54,622 nucleotides of DNA from Treponema sp. (GTDB lineage: Bacteria; Spirochaetota; Spirochaetia; Treponematales; Treponemataceae), in the NCBI GenBank assembly GCA_024402505.1, contig JAKSTP010000016.1:1-54622 (forward strand). The letters are read 5' to 3'. The notes under the pieces are model-generated. The model ran no database searches, was not told the origin of the DNA, and saw only the letters and a list, made by a program, of their open reading frames with translations. The translations under genes and the position numbers were made by a program. Positions 1-7,570 of the stretch are shown piece by piece (positions within the stretch are counted from its first letter, which is position 1; every line of letters begins with the position of its first letter).

Positions 1-1274
1 TGCACGATTTGATTCTGTCTTGTGACATTGGAACGACTTCCCTGAAAATGGCCCTTGTGACCTTAGGCGGGGAAGTCGTTTCCCATTTTACTGTCTTTTT
101 TGAAAATCCAGGTGACTCATTCATAGCACTTCAGTGGGAGAAAGCCTTTTACGAAGCTGCTTTTGCTATTCAAAACGATTCATCTGTCATCCTGAACAAA
201 TGTGAAGGATCTTCCATCCGTGCCATCAGCATTTCTGGAAACGGTCCTACCGTCTGTACCGAAAACGGCCGTACTTTCCGCTGGAATGAAACAAATCTTT
301 CAGAAGCACTTGAAAAAGGCGGAGAAAACTGCCGGAAATCACTTTTTGCCCCAAAAATCCTTTCATTTTTTACAAAATATAAATCTGATCTCAACAGTTC
401 ACCCTGGCTTTTAAGTGGACCAGAGTGGCTTGTTTATAAACTTACCGGAAATGCAGTAACTCTTTTGCCTGAAGAACGCTACAAAACTGCCTATTGGAAT
501 GATGGCGTAGTTTCAGAACTGAAAGAAGCAGGCTTTCCAGTAGAAAAACTTCCGCCTTATGTACTTCCTGCAAAAAAAATGGGATCGCTTCTTCCTTCAG
601 TAAAAGATCGCCTTGGACTTTCTGAAGCTGTTCCTGTATTTGGAGCAGGTCCTGATTTTATAGCCGCTATGATTGGAACAAACACCTTAAAGCCAGGTGT
701 CCTCTACGATTGTGCAGGTTCCAGTGAAGGCATTAATTTCTGTATAGCAAATCCCGTTTTTAAGGATGGACTTCGAACCCTGCCAAGCGTTATGACCGGT
801 TTATGGAATATAGCTGCCCTTAGTGTGGAAAGCGGCCGAAGATTTATGGAATGTGCCTGGGAAAAAAATGACCTTTCTGCTGACAGCGCTTCAGATAAAG
901 GACGGTTAGGTGGGGAAGTGTACCGCCGTTTTTTTGATGAAAGTTTTTCTCATAAGGACACTCAGGGCTTTGAGCTTATAACAGAGATTCTTCAGCAGGT
1001 AAAATCCGGCCTTCATAATCTGAAAGTTTTTGCAGATGAAAATAATCTTGAATTTCCAAAAAGAATTGTTGTTTGCGGAGGACAGGCAAAAAACGAAAAG
1101 TGGATGCAGGCTCGGGCAAACTATCTTAAAATGGAAATTGCTCTTTGCAATCATCCGGATGCAGAGCTAATTGGTGATGCAGTGTGTGCTTTTACAGGAA
1201 TAGGCTGTTTTTCTTCTGTGGCAGAAGCAGCTGAAAAAATGGTAAAAGTGACCAAAGTATATTTTCCACAATAA
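1..1274 (+). CDS. FGGY-family carbohydrate kinase (5' end cut by window)
   Basis: This is probably a sugar or polyol kinase of the FGGY (xylulokinase/glycerol kinase) family, which phosphorylates a cytoplasmic sugar with ATP. The N-terminal phosphate-binding motif DIGTTSLKMA is present, followed by PEWLVYKLTG, FGAGPDFIAAMIG (central hinge) and VCGGQAKNEKW (adenosine motif) near the C-terminus. A TTG lies at position 9, but bases 1-2 are TG in the same frame. The real start is therefore very likely an ATG whose A is one base outside the window (M-H-D-L-I-L-S-C-D-I-G). At about 424 residues it is shorter than typical xylulokinases (about 490-500). The substrate cannot be told from sequence. The family call is firm; the specificity is unknown. 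Confidence 0.85.
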   Translation, partial: HDLILSCDIGTTSLKMALVTLGGEVVSHFTVFFENPGDSFIALQWEKAFYEAAFAIQNDSSVILNKCEGSSIRAISISGNGPTVCTENGRTFRWNETNLSEALEKGGENCRKSLFAPKILSFFTKYKSDLNSSPWLLSGPEWLVYKLTGNAVTLLPEERYKTAYWNDGVVSELKEAGFPVEKLPPYVLPAKKMGSLLPSVKDRLGLSEAVPVFGAGPDFIAAMIGTNTLKPGVLYDCAGSSEGINFCIANPVFKDGLRTLPSVMTGLWNIAALSVESGRRFMECAWEKNDLSADSASDKGRLGGEVYRRFFDESFSHKDTQGFELITEILQQVKSGLHNLKVFADENNLEFPKRIVVCGGQAKNEKWMQARANYLKMEIALCNHPDAELIGDAVCAFTGIGCFSSVAEAAEKMVKVTKVYFPQ

Positions 1275-1285
1275 TATTCCAAAAT

Positions 1286-1318
1286 AAAAAAAAGACACCA
1301 GCCATAAGACCGGTGTCT
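1286..1318 (-). terminator. Intrinsic terminator of the PTS IIA gene
   Basis: The stem AGACACC/GGTGTCT (1293-1299 with 1312-1318) is flanked on its left by a run of A. On the minus strand this becomes a hairpin followed by a T tract, so it ends the leftward PTS gene. On the plus strand it has only a weak T-rich tail and could partly serve the kinase gene as well. Confidence 0.75.
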
Positions 1319-1360
1319 CTTCCTCCTAATGCAGTAAACTGCTTTTTTATATTGCTGGAA

Positions 1361-1807
1361 CTATTCAGTCAAAATCTTAATAACTTCAGCTTTGTCCTGA
1401 GTGTTTAGGATTTCCTGACGTTTTTCAGGGCTCTTGAACAGAAGGCTAACTTCTGCAAGGAACTGAAGGTGTGGACCTGTTTTGTTTACAGGTGAAAGAG
1501 TCATGATGAAAATGCGGCATGGTTCCTGATCCAGAGAATCGAATTCAACAGGATTATCAGAAATACCAATACATGCTACCAGGTCAGAAACAGTGTCTGT
1601 TTTACCGTGTGGAATAGCAATACCGTGTTTCATACCGGTCGACATCTTGCGTTCACGGTCCAAAACACATTCATATGCTGCTTTTTTATCTTTTACTTTG
1701 CCTGCCTTTACCAGGATTTCAAGCATTTCGTCTACGATTTCTTCTTTAGTAGTACCTTTAAGGTGCAAATTTACTGTGTCTGTTGTTAATACTGTTTTCA
1801 AATCCAT
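1361..1807 (-). CDS. ptsN: PTS IIA domain protein (fructose/nitrogen type, PtsN-like)
   Basis: This is a stand-alone 148-residue EIIA of the fructose/mannitol/PtsN fold, about the usual family length. The phosphorylatable histidine is His67 in the motif GIAIPHGKT. Further family signatures are VACIGISDNPVEFDSLD and HLQFLAEVSLLF. No EIIB or EIIC is fused or adjacent, so a regulatory role (PtsN-like) is more likely than sugar uptake; spirochaetes often keep only such regulatory PTS parts. The start has no Shine-Dalgarno. A near-consensus promoter (TTGACA-17-TAGAAT) ends 6 nt before the ATG, which points to a leaderless mRNA. It is transcribed alone and ends in a hairpin at 1286-1318. Confidence 0.88.
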   Translation of the reverse strand: MDLKTVLTTDTVNLHLKGTTKEEIVDEMLEILVKAGKVKDKKAAYECVLDRERKMSTGMKHGIAIPHGKTDTVSDLVACIGISDNPVEFDSLDQEPCRIFIMTLSPVNKTGPHLQFLAEVSLLFKSPEKRQEILNTQDKAEVIKILTE

Positions 1808-1813
1808 ATTTTT

Positions 1814-1842
1814 ATTCTATTTATGTAACGCATGATTGTCAA
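1814..1842 (-). promoter_or_regulatory. Sigma-70 promoter of ptsN (leaderless)
   Basis: Read on the minus strand, the -35 TTGACA (1837-1842), a 17-nt spacer and the -10 TAGAAT (1814-1819) are followed by 6 nt and then the ATG at 1807. Transcription should start on or next to the A of the start codon, so the mRNA would have no 5' UTR. Confidence 0.75.
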
Positions 1843-1885
1843 GAAAAAAAATGTTCAATATCTCTATAATTATAGCATAGTTTTG

Positions 1886-1894
1886 TGTTATAAT
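1886..1894 (+). promoter_or_regulatory. Extended -10 promoter TGTTATAAT of the FGE-like lipoprotein
   Basis: A perfect extended -10 (TG-N-TATAAT) ends 6 nt before the ATG at 1901. No convincing -35 and no Shine-Dalgarno are visible. The arrangement predicts a leaderless transcript and supports ATG 1901 over the earlier in-frame ATGs at 1832 and 1895. Confidence 0.6.
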
Positions 1895-1900
1895 ATGATT

Positions 1901-2926
1901 ATGAAAAAAATATTTTATCTATTCGTTTTAAGTATTGTTTTGTTTCTTGCTGGTTGTGCTTCCAATAAAGAAGAGGGCATTTCCTTAGAAGACCGTGTTT
2001 CAGACTGTCTGGAAATTGAGGGCAACATCATTAAATATACAAATGATATTGTTGTTATTCCTGCAGGTCAGACAAAGGTTGTAAAACATCAGTGGGGTAT
2101 GAAAAATTACCATGGTCGCGGATCTTTTGCCTGGAGTACAGTTGAACTTAAGGCTTATGCTCTTGGCCAGTACGAAGTTACCCAGGAATTTTATGAAGCT
2201 GTTATGAAGATTAATCCTAGTGCCGTAACAGATACTAATCCAAAGTTTGCAAAACTTTTTGAAGGTGAAGAATCAAAATACAGACCTGTTGATTCAGTTA
2301 CTTTCAATCACATTATGGTTTTCTGTAACCGCCTTAGCAAAATGATGGGGCTTGAACCTTGCTATAAAATCATTCTTTTTGGAAAAGAAGTTGATTGGGA
2401 AAATATTTCCTACGAAGAAATCCCTTATCATGACGGCGAATGGGGTGTTGTATCCTGTAACTACGACAGCAACGGCTATAGACTTCCTACCAATGAAGAA
2501 TGGGAATACGCAGCCCGAGGTGGACTTGGGTCTCGCTCATGGCAGTACAGTTATGCCGGTGTAAATACAAATAAATCTGAACAGGGATTCTCAGAACGTC
2601 CTTACGAAGATGAAGCCCTTGATAAATATGGCTGGTTCTGGGACAACATTACAGTAAAAACAAAGACTTTTGACTTTTCAAAAAAATCAGAGAGACCTGG
2701 ATACGGAAGCCATCAGGTTGGTCTTAAAAAGCCTAACAGTCTTGGTTTCTACGATATGAGCGGTAATATCTGTGAATATGCCGGTGGTCCTGAACGAAAA
2801 GAACTTACACAGCGAGGTGGCGGCTGGAATTCCTACGCATTCGGCTGTTCTGTTTCAAATGTTGAAAAATGTGGAATCATCTATGCAGATGACTTTGGTT
2901 TCCGCATTGCCAGAACCCTTAAGTAA
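1901..2926 (+). CDS. Lipoprotein with formylglycine-generating-enzyme (SUMF1) fold
   Basis: The protein begins with a lipoprotein signal peptide, MKKIFYLFVLSIVLFLAGC, giving a lipidated Cys19. The rest is an FGE-sulfatase/SUMF1-type domain, recognised by ALGQYEVTQEFYEAVM, YRLPTNEEWEYAARGG, GFYDMSGNICEY, RGGGWNS and the terminal GFRIAR. True formylglycine-generating enzymes use a copper-binding cysteine pair near the C-terminus. Only isolated cysteines are obvious here, so a binding or scaffold role is as likely as enzyme activity. Such lipoproteins are abundant in treponemes. In-frame upstream ATGs (1832, 1895) would spoil the signal peptide, so ATG 1901 is chosen (341 residues). Confidence 0.85.
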   Translation: MKKIFYLFVLSIVLFLAGCASNKEEGISLEDRVSDCLEIEGNIIKYTNDIVVIPAGQTKVVKHQWGMKNYHGRGSFAWSTVELKAYALGQYEVTQEFYEAVMKINPSAVTDTNPKFAKLFEGEESKYRPVDSVTFNHIMVFCNRLSKMMGLEPCYKIILFGKEVDWENISYEEIPYHDGEWGVVSCNYDSNGYRLPTNEEWEYAARGGLGSRSWQYSYAGVNTNKSEQGFSERPYEDEALDKYGWFWDNITVKTKTFDFSKKSERPGYGSHQVGLKKPNSLGFYDMSGNICEYAGGPERKELTQRGGGWNSYAFGCSVSNVEKCGIIYADDFGFRIARTLK

Positions 2927-2937
2927 TCTATAGAAAG

Positions 2938-2966
2938 ATGACATACTGTTTCAGTTATGATAAAAT
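2938..2966 (+). promoter_or_regulatory. Promoter ATGACA-17-TAAAAT of the 2973 gene (leaderless)
   Basis: The -35 ATGACA (2938-2943), a 17-nt spacer and the -10 TAAAAT (2961-2966) are followed by 6 nt and the ATG at 2973. There is no Shine-Dalgarno. The geometry is the same as for ptsN. Confidence 0.55.
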
Positions 2967-2972
2967 ACAGTT

Positions 2973-3380
2973 ATGACTGAAACAGAAAAACTTATTACCG
3001 ATTTAAAAAAGGCTGTTAAGTTTGCCCGCTCTGCAGACGGCAGCCTTGATTATTATAAAGTGAATGATGAACTGGCCTCTCTTTTTGAACGGGCTTCAGA
3101 TGCATCAAAAAGTCTTGCCAATGCCATTTTCGACTATTGGGAAAAAGAACACGTAACATCATCAGAAGCTTTTACGGAAGGTAATGAACCTACCGAAGAT
3201 AATATTCGGCTTCTGGGTGCCTTCAATGCTTTTTTGAACAAAAGTGATGAACTTGAAGAACTTGTTTCAAAAGAGGACTGGCGTGAAATCGGTGTTCTTG
3301 TTAATTACGAAGCCGAAGATATGGATATTGGTGAACTGACAGAACTGATGAGCGTACTTGTAGATCACGGGGCAATTTAA
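2973..3380 (+). CDS. Hypothetical acidic protein, 135 aa
   Basis: I do not recognise this family. The protein is small, acidic, mostly predicted helical and cytoplasmic (no signal peptide or membrane segment, no Cys or His cluster). It ends directly at the TTG start of the radical SAM gene with no intergenic base, so the two are surely co-transcribed and probably translationally coupled. The coupling suggests a shared task, but no function can be given. The leaderless-type promoter just upstream fixes the start at ATG 2973. Confidence 0.75.
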   Translation: MTETEKLITDLKKAVKFARSADGSLDYYKVNDELASLFERASDASKSLANAIFDYWEKEHVTSSEAFTEGNEPTEDNIRLLGAFNAFLNKSDELEELVSKEDWREIGVLVNYEAEDMDIGELTELMSVLVDHGAI

Positions 3381-4361
3381 TTGTCTGATTCAATCGATGT
3401 AAATCAACTTTACAAAAAATGTACTCAGTGTCCAAGAAGGTGTGGTGCCGACAGAACAACAGGAACGGGCTTTTGTCAGGAAAATGATAAACTTCGTGTA
3501 GCCTGGGCCGGCCTTCATTTTGGAGAAGAACCTGTAATCACTGTGAAGGGTGGAAGCGGAACAATTTTTTTTACAGGCTGTACACTTCGCTGTGCCTTTT
3601 GCCAGAATTACCAGATTTCTCAGAATGGAATGGGCCGTGAAATTACAGCAGAGGAATTTGCATCCATGTGTCTGGATCTTCAGGAAAAGGGTGCAGAAAA
3701 TATCAATCTTATTACGGGAAGTCACCATATTCCAAAAATAGCAGAAGGTATCCGCCTTGCCAAAAAAAAGGGCGTCAAGATTCCTTTTGCATGGAACTCA
3801 AGTGCCTACGAAAGTGTAGAAAGTCTTGAACTTTTGAAGGATCTTGTTTCAATCTGGCTTCCAGACTTAAAAACCCTTAATGCCGGCCTTTCAAAAAATC
3901 TCTTTGCGGCTCCTGATTATCCTGAGGCTGCAAAAAAAGCTGTAAAATGGATGCTGGACAATTTTCCTATGAAATTAGACGGTGACAAAATGAATCAGGG
4001 TGTTATTGTCCGTCATCTTTTTTTACCAGGTCGATTTGAGGAAACAGTGGATGTTCTTGGCTGGCTTAAGGAAAATGCCGACGGCCGTGGAGTCATCTCT
4101 CTTATGAGCCAGTATACGCCTGTTCCATTTAAGGAAGGGGAAGCTGAACTTGCAAGGCGTAAAAAGGCACTTTCTACAATTGAAAACCGTCTTGTAAGTC
4201 TTCAGGAAAATGAAGATCTTGAAGATATTATAGATGCATATGATTTTGAATTCCTTTATTATCAGGAACTGACTACCGATACAGACTGGCTTCCTGATTT
4301 CAATAATACCGTGCCGTTCCCAAACAATCTGGCAAAAAAGAGCTGGCACTGGAAGGAGTGA
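3381..4361 (+). CDS. PflX-type radical SAM protein (COG1313)
   Basis: This is a radical S-adenosylmethionine enzyme related to pyruvate formate-lyase activases. The cluster-binding CxxxCxxC is Cys67/Cys71/Cys74 in GCTLRCAFCQNYQ. It is preceded by a cysteine-rich N-terminal segment (Cys14, 17, 21, 32 in CTQCPRRCG...FC), as in the PflX/COG1313 group. The substrate of that group is not established. The gene starts with TTG immediately after the stop of the upstream hypothetical gene. Its end overlaps a possible GTG of the next gene by GTGA. The radical SAM call is firm; the activated partner is unknown. Confidence 0.88.
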   Translation: MSDSIDVNQLYKKCTQCPRRCGADRTTGTGFCQENDKLRVAWAGLHFGEEPVITVKGGSGTIFFTGCTLRCAFCQNYQISQNGMGREITAEEFASMCLDLQEKGAENINLITGSHHIPKIAEGIRLAKKKGVKIPFAWNSSAYESVESLELLKDLVSIWLPDLKTLNAGLSKNLFAAPDYPEAAKKAVKWMLDNFPMKLDGDKMNQGVIVRHLFLPGRFEETVDVLGWLKENADGRGVISLMSQYTPVPFKEGEAELARRKKALSTIENRLVSLQENEDLEDIIDAYDFEFLYYQELTTDTDWLPDFNNTVPFPNNLAKKSWHWKE

Positions 4362-4369
4362 GTAAAAGT

Positions 4370-5662
4370 ATGAAAAAATTATTTTTTGGATTGGTTTTGT
4401 CCCTTTGTTTTGCTGTTCCTGTTTTTTGTGGTGGCGATTTTTCTGACTCAAAATCCAATATTTCCACTGTTGATGGCTTAAGTTCGGATTATGTTGAACT
4501 TGCCAGGCACTTTGGAACTCCTGAAACCTATTCAGCATTAAGTGTAAGTAATAGTGCCGGAAGCGTATGTGATGTACAGTTTTCTAAACGGGAATTCTTT
4601 TTTGTAGAGTTCAAAAACCTTTCTGAAGAAGTGGAAAAATATTATGAAAATCTTGTACCAACTCATATAATTTCCAGCAGACCTAAGGGGTTTCTGCTAA
4701 AACCAGGTAAAATCTATATTCAATTTTCTATTTATTATGATAAAGATAAGAAAATAGTGGGGTATGATACTTACTTATTCAATGGTGATGTTGTAAAAAC
4801 AATTGCCAAGAATCCTTATGTTGCTAGATGGGCTTTTTTCGATTCTGATTTTTCACAGGATTATGCGAATAGCACAAGAGCAAATTTCAGTTTTACGCAG
4901 AATACAGAAAGTGTAAAACTTCCTGATGGATTTATTGAAATTGTGAAGTATATTAATCCTGAGTATACTCTGGTTAATGAACCTGTTTATCTGGAAAACA
5001 ATGTTACTGTTACATATACAGCACTATATGACTTTGAATCTGTAAATGCAGATTTCAGAAAATGGTATACAAATGCAGTTTGTAATACCGATGAATCATT
5101 TAATGGAAAAAAGAATTCAGGTCATTATTATCTGAAATTAGTAAGCCGTAAATACATGGATTATACGCCTAATTATACTCTGACGCTTTATTGTGATAAG
5201 GATAGTTTCACCGGGAAAAATGCAACCAGGATCATTTTTAATTCCCTGGAAGAGTTACAGAACGGCAGTTTTTTCCTTACTCGTAGTGAACAGATTAATC
5301 TTATTGAAAATACTTTTTCAGAAATAAAAGCTTTGACAAAGGGTAGAGATAACTCTGTTCTTGAAAGTGTAGTGTATTATTATTCTCCCGGATCTTTCAG
5401 AATGGAAACATACGGTTCATATTATGCACTTGATGATAATCTGAAAAAAAGGATTCTGGGGGCAAGTTCAGATCAACCAACAGACTTAATAAGTCATGAA
5501 AAGAATTATCTTCAGGTTAACCTTTCATTTTCGAAAGGGGAAACTGAGGCCTATAGAATGAACGGGAATTTAAAAATATTCGATTCTACTTCATCCAGAT
5601 GGAAGGATGCGTATATAGGAAATCCAGTTATTTTTTCAAGTTTGAAGGAACTTTTGGATTAA
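4370..5662 (+). CDS. Putative secreted protein of unknown function
   Basis: The protein has a clear signal peptide (MKKLFFGLVLSLCFAVPVFC) followed by about 410 residues rich in Tyr, Asn and Ser, suggesting an exported beta-rich protein. The residue before Cys20 is Phe, which fits a lipobox poorly, so cleavage by signal peptidase I is more likely than lipidation. No domain is recognised. A GTG at 4358 overlaps the previous stop, but the Shine-Dalgarno GGAAGGAG (4350-4357) leaves no spacing for it and suits ATG 4370. Its last 35 bases overlap the convergent rsuA gene. Confidence 0.75.
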   Translation: MKKLFFGLVLSLCFAVPVFCGGDFSDSKSNISTVDGLSSDYVELARHFGTPETYSALSVSNSAGSVCDVQFSKREFFFVEFKNLSEEVEKYYENLVPTHIISSRPKGFLLKPGKIYIQFSIYYDKDKKIVGYDTYLFNGDVVKTIAKNPYVARWAFFDSDFSQDYANSTRANFSFTQNTESVKLPDGFIEIVKYINPEYTLVNEPVYLENNVTVTYTALYDFESVNADFRKWYTNAVCNTDESFNGKKNSGHYYLKLVSRKYMDYTPNYTLTLYCDKDSFTGKNATRIIFNSLEELQNGSFFLTRSEQINLIENTFSEIKALTKGRDNSVLESVVYYYSPGSFRMETYGSYYALDDNLKKRILGASSDQPTDLISHEKNYLQVNLSFSKGETEAYRMNGNLKIFDSTSSRWKDAYIGNPVIFSSLKELLD

Positions 5663-6368
5663 TTGATTCTTCACTTTCCAGAGAATATGGTCCCATGGAA
5701 AGACGCCTTAATTCAATAACGGTATTTCCAAGTGCCTGAAAGATTCTTCGTACTTCGTGAAAACGTCCTTCAGTTAAAGTGATGTGGCAGGTGTTTTGTG
5801 AAGTAAAATAAAGTTTTTTTGGAAAGGCGGTGAAATCACCGTCTTTTTTTTCTGGCGGAATGTAAAGGCCATCTTTACATTTTGATATGTAAAGTTTCTG
5901 GTCCATTTCTGTAACAGGAGTTTCCAGGGTTACAAGGTATTCTTTTTCAATGTGATTTTTTGGATCTGTAAGGTAGTTTGAAAGAGATCCGTTTGTTGTA
6001 AAAATAAGAAGCCCTGTGGTGTCGGCATCCAGGCGTCCAACCGTATGAAGCTCTTTGTTATTCTGAAGCTCCGGTGAAAGAAGGGAATAGACGGTTTTAC
6101 GTCTGTCGGAAACTCTTGAACAAACAAAGCCTTTGGGTTTGTCCATTACAAAGGTGATGTCAGGCTCAAGGTAAAGAATTTTTCCGTCAATGGTGATTTC
6201 ATCTTCTGGAAGAACTGCTGTGTCTTTTTCGAAAATCCGTTCGCCGTTCAAAAGGACTTGGTGATTTTTCAAAAAAGATGGAACTCCCCGAAGAGGACAA
6301 AAACCTTTGTGGTAGAGGATTCTGGAAACGGGCTTTCCCTGAAGAAGATTATCGTTCAAAATCAACAT
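5628..6368 (-). CDS. rsuA: 16S rRNA pseudouridine synthase, RsuA/RluB family
   Basis: The protein is a pseudouridine synthase that isomerises uridine in rRNA. The catalytic aspartate is Asp114 in the family motif GRLDADTTGLLI. The N-terminal 60 residues form an S4-type RNA-binding region, and EGRFHEVRRIF is the usual C-terminal signature. At 246 residues it has normal RsuA length. The ATG lies inside the 3' end of the upstream GH26 gene (20-base overlap), so the two are co-transcribed. Its 3' end overlaps the convergent secreted-protein gene by 35 bases. The exact target (RsuA U516 versus RluB or RluE sites) cannot be decided here. Confidence 0.88.
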   Translation of the reverse strand: MLILNDNLLQGKPVSRILYHKGFCPLRGVPSFLKNHQVLLNGERIFEKDTAVLPEDEITIDGKILYLEPDITFVMDKPKGFVCSRVSDRRKTVYSLLSPELQNNKELHTVGRLDADTTGLLIFTTNGSLSNYLTDPKNHIEKEYLVTLETPVTEMDQKLYISKCKDGLYIPPEKKDGDFTAFPKKLYFTSQNTCHITLTEGRFHEVRRIFQALGNTVIELRRLSMGPYSLESEESINPKVPSNLKK

Positions 6369-7419
6369 CCAGATTTTCCATGGTTATAACTGCAGGATGA
6401 TTGAAAATCTTTTTTGTATGCTCACGGGGATTAAAATGTTCCCCTGCAAAGAAATTTGAATCAGAAAAACTGTCTCCCACAGGACGTTCATTTTCGTCAA
6501 TCTTCATGTCGTTCCATGTCATAAACCAGGACCACATGGCATCATCTTTAATCATTTCATCAATGTTAGGAATGGTGCCGTTTTCCGAAAGCGCAATAAT
6601 CTTTTTACCGTCTGTTATCTTTTTTTCAAACTCAAAACGGGCTTTCTGGCTGGAAGTGTCGGTTTTTTCCGGCGTGGTGGCGTAAATGTCTTCTCCCACA
6701 ATGTCTACCCACTGATCCCCAGGGTAATTAGCTTCATCCTGTCCGCTCCAAACCCAAATAAGATTGTCCAGGCCTTTTTTATTGAAGTGATTTACCATGA
6801 GTTTCCAAAGTGCAATAAGAGCCTTTCCCCGGTTTTCGCCGTTCTTATCACCGCAGCCCCACCAGAACCAGGTGCCGTTTGCTTCGTGAAGAGGGCGCCA
6901 TAAAACCGGAACCCCCTGATTTTTTAGCCAGAGAAGTTTTTCGCACACTTTATCCATGGAAGAAATAATGTATTTATATTCAGAAGATGTTTCATCAAGG
7001 GAATCTGTTTCTGCAATGTAAGGAATGCGGAAGTCGGTTTCGGGAAGCCGGTCGGAATGGGCGTAGAATGCAGGCTGTCCATTTGATGAAGGTGCATACC
7101 AGTGCCAGCAGAAGGCAACGATTCCTCCACGGCGGCCAGAATATTCGGAACGAAAGTCGTATTCACCGTAAAACCAGTCCCGGGCCCGCTCTGCCTGTGT
7201 TGTACCGGAACCTTTTTCGTGATCAAAATGCATGAAATCAAAACCCATAAGGGCAGGGTATTTCCCGGTTTTTTCAAAAACAACATCTGCTTCATCAACA
7301 GTGTCCCGCCAGGTTAAGTCCATCATGCCGGAAATAACTTTTTTTCCGAAATTTGAAGTAAGGTAGTCCATAAGGATTTTTGCATTTTTTGAAAGATTTC
7401 CAGAATTGTTAGGTGTCAT
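6349..7419 (-). CDS. Glycoside hydrolase family 26 (beta-mannanase-like), no signal peptide
   Basis: GH26 enzymes hydrolyse beta-1,4-mannan and related beta-glucans. Seen here are GFDFMHFD, IVAFCWHWYAP, the acid/base glutamate in WRPLHEANGTWFWWG (Glu179 from the chosen start) and the nucleophile glutamate in IALSENGTIP (Glu279). An in-frame ATG exists at 7467. The promoter GTGACA-18-TATAAT lies within that extension and ends 6 nt before ATG 7419, so the true protein is probably 356 residues from a leaderless mRNA. There is no signal peptide, which implies intracellular action on imported mannooligosaccharides. The 3' end overlaps rsuA. Confidence 0.88.
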   Translation of the reverse strand: MTPNNSGNLSKNAKILMDYLTSNFGKKVISGMMDLTWRDTVDEADVVFEKTGKYPALMGFDFMHFDHEKGSGTTQAERARDWFYGEYDFRSEYSGRRGGIVAFCWHWYAPSSNGQPAFYAHSDRLPETDFRIPYIAETDSLDETSSEYKYIISSMDKVCEKLLWLKNQGVPVLWRPLHEANGTWFWWGCGDKNGENRGKALIALWKLMVNHFNKKGLDNLIWVWSGQDEANYPGDQWVDIVGEDIYATTPEKTDTSSQKARFEFEKKITDGKKIIALSENGTIPNIDEMIKDDAMWSWFMTWNDMKIDENERPVGDSFSDSNFFAGEHFNPREHTKKIFNHPAVITMENLDVDFER

Positions 7420-7425
7420 ATGATT

Positions 7426-7455
7426 ATTATAAGTGATATTTCTGATTATTGTCAC
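7426..7455 (-). promoter_or_regulatory. Promoter of the GH26 gene, leaderless type
   Basis: On the minus strand, GTGACA (7450-7455), an 18-nt spacer and a perfect TATAAT (7426-7431) are followed by AATCAT and the ATG at 7419. The spacing is the same 6 nt seen at ptsN, the lipoprotein gene and the 2973 gene. Confidence 0.65.
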
Positions 7456-7485
7456 CTTTGAAATCATGGTATTTTTCGTCCTTTA

Positions 7486-7514
7486 TTGTAGAAAAATCAA
7501 AAATACGGCATAAT
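7486..7514 (+). promoter_or_regulatory. Promoter of purA
   Basis: TTGTAG (7486-7491), a 17-nt spacer and CATAAT (7509-7514) stand about 57 nt before the purA start. Nothing structured stands out in the resulting 5' UTR. The promoter is divergent from the GH26 promoter. Confidence 0.5.
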
Positions 7515-7570
7515 AGAACGGGTGGGGAAATCTCACAAAGAATTATAGAAAATACAATTTGGAGTTACAC

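Noticed and set aside
1832..1900. Longer start of the FGE-like lipoprotein at ATG 1832
   Set aside because: It would place 23 residues before the signal peptide and lies upstream of the extended -10 promoter.
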